NCBI GenBank assembly: GCA_024305405.1
Contig: JAKNDB010000109.1
Location: forward strand, 2,852,001-2,916,000
Direction: 5' to 3'
Source: Dirofilaria immitis
Taxonomy: Eukaryota > Nematoda > Chromadorea > Rhabditida > Onchocercidae
DNA length: 64,000 nt
Shown here: positions 45,747-58,459 of the stretch, one piece after another
How the letters are laid out: the number at the start of each line of letters is the position of its first letter
Position numbering within the stretch: the first letter of the stretch is position 1
Position numbers and translations under genes: made by a program
Notes under the pieces: generated by a model
The model's input: only the letters and a program-made list of their open reading frames with translations
The model's database searches: none
Told to the model about the DNA's origin: nothing

Positions 45747-48700
45747 TCACTGCGTGATCGAATCATCGATTGTCCATGCTGCTGGCTCTGCCGAGCACAT
45801 AAAACCTGCATATGTGCAAAAGATAATCAAAAATGAGAATATAAGACACGATTTTAATTCATCTTTCGTAACAAAGAGATTTTCAAAATTCGAGTCAAGT
45901 AATTGCAAAGAAATATCCTAATGATTTTATATAAAAGTAATGACTTACAAAATACAGCATTCGTTAGGAGTAGCACACCCGCCGTTGTGAGGAATATTTT
46001 TGCCATCCGACGATATCGTTAGCTGGTGCCAGTCCCCAAACCATTATCGGTACTATCAACATTGTTATTGTAATTCCTGTAATTTAGTCAACTATAAAAA
46101 TCTAAAATTACTGCATCAGTATTGCAAATTTGTAGACTTTCAAAGATTTTCGAGCTCAAATGAACTAAAAATTCGATAAATTGTTTATGTATTTATATCT
46201 TGAAATTCTGCTCTAAAAATAAGAGACTGAGTATATGTGTCTCACTTTTATTTTTCCAACTAAATTCAGTGATCAGGATTAAGTTCTGTCGTACGAACAC
46301 AGATTCAAATCCTTTTTAAATCTCTCTTTACTAATACATGCCTTGATCACGCTTTTTACACTAAAAATTTACTTGGGAGTTTATCAACCTTATCGAAATG
46401 TTCAGCACCAATAAGTATTCATATCTGCAAGGTGTATGAATTAGACTGAAAAATGAAACTTAGCAAACCTAATGAAACATTTCCAGTAACGAAAGGACTA
46501 AAGTGTTTAGATACAAGTGGTGCAGCTTTGAAAAAACCACCGGTCGTGAAACCAAGGCAGCCAGCTGCAAATCCAAGGCAGGCAGTTGCTGTATAACTCG
46601 AAGATGGTGGTATAAATGACAAAATGGAAAGAAATAATGCACACCCAATGAATGCAATCGAATTGTACAGACGCAATTTCCCTGTTTCTGACAAACATTT
46701 GACCTGGAATTGACAAATTAGGTAGACTCAATCAATGAGATATAAGTGAAGCCAAGCGAATTAAAGTTAACTGGTATGTACATTTTTGCTATCATTAAAT
46801 TATTGAGCAAAAATATTGTGATTTAATCATTACCAGGATGATGATCACGATAGATAAGAAGGAAAAGATAAAATTAATAAATCGCAGTCGCGGCAATTCA
46901 ATATAAGAGATCAGCAAAACAAAGCTGAAGCCAAGTAAAAAAGGGATGGAAATAAAAATAAACTCATGCAAGGACCAAGACTACACTATGGAGAGAACTG
47001 ATGTCAGAAATTGTCAGAACAGACACAATCAAGCGATAGAATTTGAGAAATAAATAGACCATTTGGAGTCATCAATACGGAAGTATTACTAAATAATAAT
47101 TAAAAACAAAAATTTCCATCTTCCCTCTCTCATCGCTTTTCCATCGAATTTCTGCTTACACTTAAAACAAAAGTAAATTTAAACGAATTCTATCATTTAA
47201 CTGAATAAGACAGATGAAATTTACCAAGTCACTCAGACTACTGTATTCAATAATGAACCTATTAATTTCTCTAAATAAAAGCGTGTCATATTGGAAATAA
47301 CTCCAACCCGAATGCATTTTTTTTTCAATAAAGAATGTGGTAGTCTGAACAACTCGGTAAAGAGTATTCCAAATGTAACATTACAAAATTTTGGACATAA
47401 GAGCATGAATCCTGCCATTTGGTCTTGATGTACTTGAAATTGTAGTTCCTTAAACTTACTTTATCAGAGGAGAAACCAGCAACAAGTTTAATCAAAAACT
47501 GCAGTAAAGGTGGCACTGCTGCAGCAATTCCAGTATTGGCCATTTGCATTCCGAGAACACCATGTAAATAATTCGGTGAGTAGAGGAACAACATATTGAC
47601 ACAAGTGAAATTTCCAACTGCAGCTATCCACACAGCCCAAACTGAGCCCGTTTTCAGGATATCGTAATATGGCATTCGGCTTATTCCTGCTTTAGAACAC
47701 TCAGTTTTTCCAACAGCAATCTTTTGTCGTTCTTTTTCATTGACAAATGGATGCTTGTCGGGACTGAAAATGAGAGCTAATTCAAGTCATAGTTTGAAGA
47801 GAAGTGTACTGTCAGATTTTTCATTCAGAAACGACTGTACTACATTCAGAGTGAAAGATAGATCTACCTTTCAATCCAATTTTTAGATTCTTTGCAGCAT
47901 GCTATTACGAAATAGATCTTTTTCAAAAAGAACTAATCAAATTAAATAAATAGAAATTCAACAGAAGATTACCTGTCTCTGTAAAATATTCCAAAAACGA
48001 TAAAAGAATCAAGGATGCGACACCGTGTGAATAACACACAAAGGGCCAAGAAAATGTTGAAGAGCACAGAGCACCACTGAGCGGTAGTGTCAAAGCTGGT
48101 GAAAGCTGAAGATAAGCAACAAGTATGCTGACGAATAAGCCATTCTGTTTGTAGTATGTCCATTGAGAAGTGAATGCTCCAATTACCGGAAAACTGATAG
48201 CGAAAGAAATACCTAAAAAATAAAGCATGGCATTTGACGCTCAATGTATGACAAAATGCGAACTCATTTCACCCTATTATTATGATATGTTGAGTATACG
48301 AATTTTAGATTGCTGTGCTATTCGCTTCGACCGTAAAAATGATTATAATAATTTAAATTTGAGCTTCTTTTGAAAGACATTATAAATAATATGTCTGTTC
48401 ACCAGTGCACCTGATTGCTATAGAATCACATGTTATCATTCATTCCATTCTTCACATAATAAAAACGCATGATAACCTTGCAAAATGCGCGCTCCTATAG
48501 AAAAATAATATCCGCGAATAATTGCCATGGGTAAAATGCAAGTAGCAAAAGAAGATAATAATCCGAGAATAGTGAATAAGAAACGAATACCGAAGCGATT
48601 GACCAGCGCAACAAGTGGGAAATTGGTAATTAAAGCAGCTGCAGCAACCGTCGACGTTAAGTAAGTACGTTGCTGAGGGGTGAACAGTGGCTCATGCATT

Positions 48701-49285
48701 TCGATGTCAAAATCTGTTGAGGCTGAGATTGTTTCCGTCTTTACATAGTTGTCGTCCAGCGTACCATTTCCTTCATTATTTATGCATACGATCACGAAAT
48801 TGAATGCTATTACGTTGGACCATATAGATGCTAAACACAGCAATACCAGTACAACTAAAATGAATCTGAAATATTGTTGAAGTTTTTAGTAGAATTATAC
48901 TAAAGAGAAAAAAATGAGTGAAATGAGCTTCAGTGACTTACAAAGCTAAACCATATAAAGTTACAAGCGAAAATTCTCAAGATCTTTTAAGCTTCCTCTA
49001 CTATGCTTTCAATTTTACTTTGTTATGATTCTTAATAAACCATGTTAGGACTATTTTTCTTGCTTTCTATTAATTTAAAAGAAAAAGTTCTAATGCTTAC
49101 CTAGTTCTTGTATGAAATAGTTTCAAACAACCAAGAGTAAAATTGCCTTCTTCTCTCATCTTGGCAACCTGTCTTTCCTTATTTGTGTCGACATACTCCA
49201 TGATATTATTGGATGATATTGGACATATGATATTAGTTATACTAGACTGCGTGTTCTTTGTTCTTACTTCATCATTATCAACCAT
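45747..49285 (-). CDS. SLC17-type MFS anion transporter
   Basis: Member of the anion:cation symporter branch of the major facilitator superfamily (sialin / phosphate / vesicular glutamate transporter relatives). The exact substrate cannot be told. Exons, 5' to 3': 49285-49101, 48865-48477, 48212-47973, 47763-47460, 46703-46469, 46076-45949, 45805-45747; about 513 residues. Exon 1 is a hydrophilic cytoplasmic N-terminus. Exon 2 carries TM1, a glycosylatable loop (NGT) and TM2-4 with NRFGIRFLF and ARILQG. Exon 3 has FPVIGAFTSQW and SHGVASLIL, and exon 4 has SVWAVWIAAVGNFTCVN and GLVAGFSSDK-like FLIKLVAGFSSDK. Exon 5 has two C-terminal helices and exon 6 the last ones, ending VGWQK/IFLTTAGVLLLTNAVF. 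One base is missing in exon 3 (about 47993-48005) and one in exon 6 (T-run 45997-46001). Adding them restores family-typical sequence (SLILL..IVFGIFYRDSPDKHPF; WQKIFLTTAG). Confidence 0.88.
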
Positions 49286-52200
49286 TATTGCACAAAAAGT
49301 TGTCTTAAATATATGAAAGATTATAAGTTTACTTTGTCGCTAAGATGAAAGTACGTAAAACATAATTAATTTACTTAACTTTGAAATTTCCTCAATTACT
49401 GAGTGCAATAAATTTGAGATCGTTTGTAATCTCCTTTTAAACCAATAAGAAATTCGTTCGTTTTCTGTACATTAATTCAATCAAAAATGCGAAGAAGGAA
49501 TGTAATAAAATTATATTCAACAAAAACAATTTTTTTTTTTAAATTGCAAGGTATTTAAACAACTGAAAACTTGACTATGGATATCATCTGTCATATATTT
49601 CTATCCTTAAATGCTTTATGATGCTTTACGTGTGTTTAAATCGGAAAAATCATATTCTTTTAACTATTTCATACTCCTTCAGAAAATTAAACATTATCTT
49701 TACGTTCTTTTCAAATTTCAATGAAAAAATTTTTTAAATTATCTCTATAATGCATAGAGCTAACTGAATAATGGTGGATAAAGTAAGTGCATCGATGAAT
49801 TATTAATAAATCATTTTGAAAAACAATGCAGTAAATAAATGATTGAGCAAATCAGAGCAAAGTGTTTAAACGATCTACCATCGAAAGACTAATATTTATC
49901 ATGTTTAAAAATACCTGATCGAGAACTGAAGCAATGATAAAACTTTTGATAAAACTTTCACTGGAAAATTATAACTCTCAAATTTCTTTAACCACTAATT
50001 TGATATATTTAAGACGAAATTCTCCCAAAGTAATTCAAATGAAAAATTCTGTAACATTGCGAATATAATGTGTAAACTCATCATGACTTTTGATCCTTGT
50101 AAATATATTTGAACAAAGCAATCGAGCAAACTACTATAATTTAGAACTGTTTATTATAAGTAAACAAATTTTCTTTCGTTCGACATGCCTTTTATTGAGG
50201 TAGTATAATTCTAATTCTGTTTCTATATAAAAATTTGTCAGTCTTTGTGTAATGCATATGAACAGTTGACATATACAATTATGAAAAGTAGCAAAATAAA
50301 TAAGGATCAATAAAACCTGTAACAGAAACTGGAAATCCCTCAAGAATTTTCATTAAAATAAATAATCAGTAACTAATGTCATTTCTATCTCTTAAGAAAA
50401 AATTCATGTTCCAGAGGTATTCTCAAACGCCACGATTAAGCTGAAATCAAGTTAGTTAATATTCCTGAAATTTTTATCTTGCACTTGATACATATTATTG
50501 TAAAGGATTGTTCCACGTTATATATATGCTGGCTTCGCAGGATAAAGCGGTGTTAAATTTATTAAATTTGTTGGATTATTTAAAAATAAATAAAATCTTG
50601 ATCGTTTTAAATAGAACTAAAATTCTGTTTTCAAAAATTTCAAATAAGCAATTATTGACATTTTTAAACTGAAAATGAATATATGTTTCATTTTGTGCTT
50701 CTTAAATTTATTACGTCACAAATTAATTTATAGCAGTGGAATTTTAATTATTATCAGAAGAAAGTCTAAATGAATTTATGAAATCCCATGCTTGATTAAT
50801 GCAACTCTATCAAGTTTTTCCAAATTTTACGAGAAGAAGAATAAATACAGTCTTTTCAAACATAAAAAGAAGGGACATTGGTTCTCAGTTATGTTTATTG
50901 TGGCAATACTTTGGTCACTTTTCAATTCAGTAAAAGTAAACAGTCTTTCTCAATCTGACTCAAAAATCTTGAAATTTGTGAAAGTAATATTAGTTTAAAC
51001 AATTTATGCAGGATAGAAAAATTATCTTCCTTTACGAAATTTTAAATCTTAAATTTAAGCTTGGCTACAATATAGTTTTCTATTTAGTCGGAAAAAACAT
51101 TAAAGCATCACAATGATGTCGTACTAATTCAATCACTTGAGAAAGTTCATAGTAAGAGTAAAACACATTTTGAGTTTGTGCTAATCCATTAAACACCAGG
51201 ATATTGAAGTGTATAAAGAAAATCACTTCCAATTAAATTATTATTTATCCATTCTCTCAGTCTGATTTTTTATTCCCAAGATAACCTAGAAGTTTAAATA
51301 ATTTGCTTCAAACAGTGTTCGATAGTGGTGTAAAGGCATTAAAATAGCAGTATGTTGCTAAACATTTCAGAACAAGAGATAATACTCATCAACTTTCCGC
51401 TTAACGATCATTCAGAATAGCTTCTGAAAACTAAAATGTTTTGAGCTTTGTCACCCACTCATGCTAGCAATCGAAACTGCTTACTCCGAACAAACTTTAT
51501 TTTCACATAATTATTTAATAATGAATTGTACTTCATCCATAAAAAATGAAATTCCTCCTTGTTGGCGTCAAAAACATTGAAATGTAATTTTCACAGCGGA
51601 AAGAAATCACTAAAATACTAGTTCTAGACGTTTTATTCAGATAAACTATTTTGCATCAATGACTTTATTGGATATCTATGTTTTCGGCTAACAACGTCTT
51701 CCGTACTTCCAACTTTCACTTAACTTTCTCTTCCAGTAATGACCTTAATTTACCTAATTAACTTTCCATTATCTAATCCTAGTACATCATCACTTCACGT
51801 ATCGGATGAGTTCAATGCCATACTATCAATTTCGCTATTATTTGCTTATACGAATGGAAAGCAGGATTTTTCAACAGATAATACTGAAATTTTGATACTC
51901 AAAAATATATTTTAACAGCTGTACGGAGCTCATCTGAACATTACTTACAAACATCACTTTATTCACAGCTATCTAGATCACATTCACAAATATCTTTATA
52001 AACTCAAATTTATGCTGATTTCCTATTTGAGTCGCTTTTAAAATATTATCCAATAAATCAAAGTCTTTACAAACACATTTTTTCATAATAAACTGTACAA
52101 AAGTCAAACATCCACCAATAATTCACAGTTCTTCCTGATCAGCAAATACAATTGAATACTCTATAGTCGCAATAATTTTCACAAATAAAACGAATAAAAC

Positions 52201-52743
52201 GAAATCGATTACAAATGCAAATTCTACACAATATTACCAACTCTTTTAAATTAAAATATAACGCTACTGACTGAAAATCCCAGATAAAAATAGAAATGGT
52301 AAGAAAGGCTAACAAATCAGGGAAAACACACGAAAAAATTATGGAAAAAATATGGATCAACTCATTATGTTATAAATAAGCAGAAATACAATTCGAAGTG
52401 AAAATAATGATAACAACATATTAATATAATGTAATACTGTACGCTTTCTACCGAAAAATTCAAGCTGCACTTTGCGTTCGTGAAGAGAATTTAAAATGAT
52501 AATCAGTATTGTTACTTACCCTCTTAATCGGCCACTCATTCTGAGATGTTGAATAAACACAAAAAGTACGAGAAGCATAATGCACTAAGACATTAATAAT
52601 TAAAACAGCAAAAAATTCGAAAATATGAAATGATAAAACAGGTTTAATAATGGAACTGTTCTTTTATGACATGCTAAAAATTTTATTACTTATCCTCATT
52701 GCCTTCATCCGCTGTCTGCAGCTTTCCGTTATAGAATAACCTC
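49286..52743. other. Spacer between the two transporter genes
   Basis: AT-rich, about 3.5 kb between the SLC17-type gene and the 3' end of the SLC16-type gene on the same strand. Open frames are short and unlinked. I see no exon I can support. The distance argues against a tight operon. Confidence 0.5.
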
Positions 52744-55700
52744 TTAGTCATTAGTCCTTCGCTCTGAAAATTTTTGTTGCTGCTGCAAACTTTGCACAGT
52801 ACGTTGATATCCCATCAAATTTTCTTCCAAATGCTCCGTAAGTATGGAGAGCTTTCCTGACTGGATGTCTTCATCAATTATTCTAGCTTCGTCCACTAAA
52901 TTATTAAGTTTACTTCGAGTCTTATTTATCCCAAAATTTTAATTTATCTGATCTTCATTTCTAAGGATATTTTCATAAAATACCGGTTTCTTTTGCAAGT
53001 TCATCGTGCCTACAACGATGAACGATCGGAATGAGGCATGAAACCAAACCAGACAGTAGTATAATTACGCCAGCAAAATAGAATGATGCATCATACGAGG
53101 CGAACATATCATAAACAATTCCTGAAATTCATGAACCTAACATTCAACTTCATCAAAAGCTTAGTTCAATCCACTAAGAATTTACCTGCTATAGGTGTTC
53201 CCAATAATGATGCTATACCCCTGCTGACCACCAATAGACCGAAAGAGTTCGTTAATCGATCCAAACCTAATTCATCCACCAATACAATCGATGTAAGAGA
53301 AATATATGCAGCTAAAAAAAAAATTCTCCAACAAATAAGTTTATTAAAACAATAAAACTCAAAATGTCATAGCTGCATGCTTCGAAAATGCCGAATTTCG
53401 AAGTATCCAAGACTTACATACTAAGCACAGAGAAAACAATGGGTCATTTGTTCATATTACAACGAAGCATTAATCAGCATTCTTCAATATAGCGAGAATT
53501 CCGGATAAAATGACGATTCCAAAATAACAAATTAATTGATTGTCACCATTAATTGATTAATTTAATAGAACTAACAGATTATGAATCCAAATAAAATGGA
53601 GTAAATCAGGAGACCCCATAACTAGGAAACAATGGACATAAACAGGTAAGTACACCACATCCAATCAATGCAAAATTGTTAATTGTTAGTGCTGACAGCC
53701 ATCCACGATCTGCTAACCAACCGAATGCTATTCGGCCTGTAATTAAGCTACCTCAATTCTGTTGTATGAGTATTATGACGAATACAAAAGCCAGTCTACA
53801 CTCATTTAGTGAATTAAAGGCACTATTCACGATACGATAACTAGAAGACCAAATGATCAGCGTCTTTTTAAAAGTCAAGAAATCAAGACATTTCAATTCA
53901 TTGAATCTTAATTTAAGCAATGAACGACAGCTGCAATATTTTTTGAAGGATCCCTTATTATCTCTAAATGTTCGCTTTTGTTTTTAATACAGAATAAACA
54001 ATGAAAAAACTCGGAAACAAAAAATCCTAAGACTAGTGCTAAAATACAAAAAGGCAATGATATCTAAATACTGAATCTCTGCAAAAAACTGCAAAAAACA
54101 GTTGAAAAAAAGAAAAAAAAACGAACCAAAGGTATTAGTAACTCCAATTACTGATAAAAGTAACGAAGCACTGCCTTTGGTATGTCCTTTCGTAACAGCC
54201 ATATCAATAAGAAACATGAAAGGTACATAAAACCCAAGCATTCCAAATAAATTTGATATGCAAAGTAAGAACATCGCTGGTTCCTTCAGCAACGAAATAT
54301 CAATCATTTCACTCAAAACATTATGAATTGTTACTGGAATCCATTTAAATTTTCTGAAAATCACTTTCGTTAAAGCACTTGATACTCAGCTGCAAAAATC
54401 AATTACTTCAGTCTGACAATTTCATTGCTCAATCCCAGATTCCTCCAGTTGGTGAAAGTATCTGAAGAAATATTTATTCCTCCTTACTTTACATGATTAT
54501 ATTTTATACCTGTAATTTTCAAGGTTCTATTTCAGCTTACAATAAACACATCAGCTGTATAACGATTCCTTCATTAATATTTTAATGAATAAGAAAACAG
54601 ACTTTCACCAAATGATGAAAAATGAATAGATTTTACTACTTATTCTATGCTTCAATAAGCATTTGTATATATGTTAATGCATTGGTATTTCTTCTTCCTC
54701 CTACGATAGTGATAAGTAAGACACTTCGCAAAAACGGAAGATGGAATGACCTAAATCACATTTTCGCAATTACCTCTAACCTGTTAGCATAAAAATCTAT
54801 AAGTTCATCCAGTTGCTCGCCTTGTACTCCAGCGGTTCTACGATTACCACCAAACTTATCATTCGTGTCAAATCCTTCCATTTGTGATATGTCTGCGACA
54901 GTTTGGACAACAACTGATGCAGGGATCGAGATTTGTGATTCTCTGTATGATTGGTAATTGCCACCTATCAAAGAAAATTTGATTTTGTAAGAGTTAAAAT
55001 TGAATTATAAAGCATGATTAAGAATTTCGGTACACTTCAATGAAGCCGATTATCAAACTGATAATACAATACCCTCAGATTTGAATTCAGGAAGATTTCG
55101 GATTGAGCCAGAATAAAATATATCTCGTCGGTTTAATGGTTTATTGAACTCTTTGGGACTAACGCTGCTCTGAAAATATTTCATAAGTTTATAAAACACG
55201 AAACAGTGTTTATTCAAAATGTGAAATTAAAAGGTCAACTAACCGCGACAGACATCAGTGATTGAGCATCTTTCATTTGCGATGATTGCGACAAAAAGCT
55301 TGTCGAGTGTCCGAAACTACGTACTGATATTTTGCTTAATACCTTGACTAAATTGCCATGACTTGTTTTTAGATCAGTTGCTGATGCCGTCTTGCTATTC
55401 ATACTGTAAACATACAATCCAAATCGACATAAAACTGCTGCTGATTCATAAGAGCTGTGGAATCATCTTGTTATAATTCAATTGTTAATTTTCCCTTTCG
55501 AGCATTTTCAAAGGAGGAGACGAACCACTTCTTTATTAAAGATTTTTCTAGATTTGCTCATATTTCAATCTTAAACATTTGTGAATAATGCATTACAGAA
55601 TGTCAGTATACTAAGACCATTTAATGTTACAAAAAATTTGGCTAGTGGAAAAAATTATCCTTGACCATCGACATAACTTTATTCACTAATGTTTGTATCA

Positions 55701-58459
55701 ACACATCTAAACAGAACAATCTCGCACCGAATTCGCCAACGAATCTAGATTTGAATCTCTTATATATCTGAATAAGCGATCCATCTTTTCTCCTACCATT
55801 GCGCTCCCTCCCACCTTTTACGTGTCATGAACCTTGTTGCTGGATCATTCCTTGCCCTTGCTGACAGCCTCCCACTTGAATCACTGTGCGTATCACGATT
55901 TCTGCCAGTCATATTTTCAGCAACTGGCGTCAGTGGAGTCGTCTCATCGAATTCGTGTAGTTCACATTCACTGCGCATATAATGTGCTCGCATGAATTTC
56001 TGAAGTTTATTCTCGTCTGCTGCATTATCTGCAAACATTTTACGAGCTGAGGTTAGTCGTCTCAAAATAATAACCAGTATCAACAAAACATTATACAAAC
56101 AGATCCAGAAAAGTTTCACCAGAATTGCTTTCATCTTTCATTAAAATGTTAGTTAGTCAATAAAGCAAGTGTAAAATGAAGAGCTTAACCTTTATTATCT
56201 TCATTTGGTTCCCATTCCTTTTCTTTTGATTTCAGAAGCTATAATAAATCAATATAAAATGTCACTCATAAAAAATCTGCTTCATCGTTACTTTGATGAA
56301 TAAATGAAGCATTACATTATATACACAAACCAGTTCTTCTACATTAGCTTTCGCATTCTCCTCTTCTCTCTTAATTGCTGGTGTTTTTAAGGGTCTGTAC
56401 AATAATCCATAAACTGTACTCGAGAAACTCAAAGCAGCGAGTAAACAGATAGTAATCTTCCACCCAAATTCTGGAATATTCTGTCTTAATTTTATTTCAA
56501 AGTGAATGAAGGTACTCGAACAACATTCTTCCATAGCCAAAATCATTACCACCTCTGATACCTCTTTACCTTGAACATGAAGTTATATCGCAGTTCCCAT
56601 TCATGGAATTTCAACATTTCATTTCAATTTCCTTTTGCTTAACTTCCCAAATGAAATATCTAATTGTATTGCTATGGAAATCTATTCATTCAAAGCATTA
56701 AAACATACGATTCATAATGATTATGCATAATGGTGGAAGTACAAATGTTCCAACACCCGAACCAGCAACAGCAATGCCAGTTGCAATCGAACGTTTCTTC
56801 TCAAAATAGTAACCAACAGTAACGATTGAAGGAAGGTAAATGAGCCCAAAACCAGCCCCTATAAATAATGAATCCATATATTAGAATCACTTCTTTGCAT
56901 TATTTTTAAGTGTTCCATTTCACTTTCTAAACAATAAAAATTAATAATGCATTTTTTCTACAAAAACGCGTGGTTCTGCCTGTTTAGAACTGCTATTTAA
57001 CAAAATTATGCCATTTTTTTATTAGAAAAAGAAAAAAACAGATTCAATTACCACCAAGAAATCCATAGAAAATCATGAACATGTAAATATTCGAACAAAC
57101 GATCGAAACCAAAAACGATAAACCCGCTATAAATGAACCAGTTACGACAACCATTCGAGCGCCATATTTATTCACCAGTCCACCAGCGATTGGTCCTTGA
57201 ATTAATCTTAATATCACAAATTGCACTTTTTCAATGGAAATTCCATAACATCTTTTCAAATATTGAGAAAGAACAAACCGATTAGTAAATAGCAACCAAT
57301 CAATAGGGAACCAATCAATGAAACCAAAGCTTTCGATGCATTGAAATAATTTTGATAAATACTCATGAAAGCACCAAACGAATTAGCGATACCATCAACC
57401 ACAAAGTTTGACATGAATGCAGCAAATACGATCACCCATCCATATCCACCATCTGGTGGTATTGGCAGCACATCATTCAAATTTTCTTCCTCCGAACAAG
57501 TTTTATCACCTTCAATTAAGAAAAACAATGTGTCAATTGTTTAAAATTCACACCTTCAATTGTATTTTCTCAGATTATGGAAAATGGAAACCTAGTTGCT
57601 ACGTTACTTATGATAAATTTTTTAAAATGATTCTGAAAGATGAGTTAAATATTTCAGAAATGCGAATTCACAAATGAAATGCCAGATACGTGCACCACTT
57701 AATATGAATTGACAGTCGACGCAGCAAAATTGTCTCTGTAGGCTTTTTTTCTTCACTTCTTCAGAAAGTTCACTTATATCACATTGAAGAACCAATATTC
57801 AGAACTTCTTTTTGCACTAAAGCGCTATAAAGGATTTTAATTCTAACGTTGCGAAAAAAAAAGAATGCAAATAGCTAAATAAACACACTGTAACAATCCT
57901 GCATTGCGTTATCATGATTGCATTTATCACTCATATTTTCGCCATTATCCATTTTTATATCATCAAGATACGCTAAAGGTTAAGCTTTATTTCCATATCG
58001 ATAATTTATAATCAAAATTTGTTTTAATATTTTTGCAAAAACTTTTGCTATTCAGTTTTTATTACTGGAAATGAATGGATTGTATGAATAAAATAATTAC
58101 AATATGTGTTTAAATATTGAAACTTCACACTCAAGTGATATCAGAAAATATACCGTCTCCGTTTCTTTTTGAATTATTTCCAGCAGATAACAATTTACTG
58201 GATGACTGATTGCCATTAACAACAATTGCTGCTAGATCTCTATCAATGTCACCCTACAAACCGAAATGAATCACAATTACAAACTGTGATGATTTCAAAA
58301 CCTTTCCTCTAAATGGACGTTACCAGCAGCTTACATTTATCACTTATCTACCATTTCAAAAAAATATTTCCCAATAAACCTCAGTTCCTTCAGTAAGCCA
58401 AGCATCATTTCTTATTGGGTTAAAGCTTTCGTCATTAGCCATATTTCTTTGCTGATTTC
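52744..58459 (-). CDS. SLC16/monocarboxylate-type MFS transporter
   Basis: Twelve-helix transporter of the monocarboxylate family; the substrate is not determinable from sequence. Coding segments, 5' to 3': 58442-58380, 58253-58154, 57509-57279, 57195-57052, 56858-56709, 56470-56331, 56238-56190, 56134-56120, 56046-~55815, 55403-55244, 55169-55073, 54964-54781, 54353-54127, 53736-53623, 53311-53186, 53121-52984, 52895-52744. All phases close, giving about 773 residues with no frameshift. Family signatures: [15 protein letters not shown] opening TM1, [15 protein letters not shown] after TM2, and [21 protein letters not shown] around TM4-5. The TM6-TM7 cytoplasmic loop is very long (about residues 265-535), Ser/Thr-rich and assembled from seven small exons. 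The second helix bundle starts [20 protein letters not shown], and a Gln-rich tail ends the protein. The acceptor at 58460 lies 17 bases before the ATG, a spacing typical of SL trans-splicing. Confidence 0.92.

Noticed and set aside
21515..48212. Interpretation of genes with frameshifts as pseudogenes
   Set aside because: Lesions are single bases at or beside homopolymers, in unrelated genes whose other exons, splice sites and catalytic or structural motifs are intact. That is unlike gradual decay. Kept open only for the stop at 36341-36343 in gene B.
53083..53355. 90-residue plus-strand ORF
   Set aside because: Antisense shadow of two SLC16-type exons (53311-53186 and 53121-52984) that carry transporter helices in correct phase.
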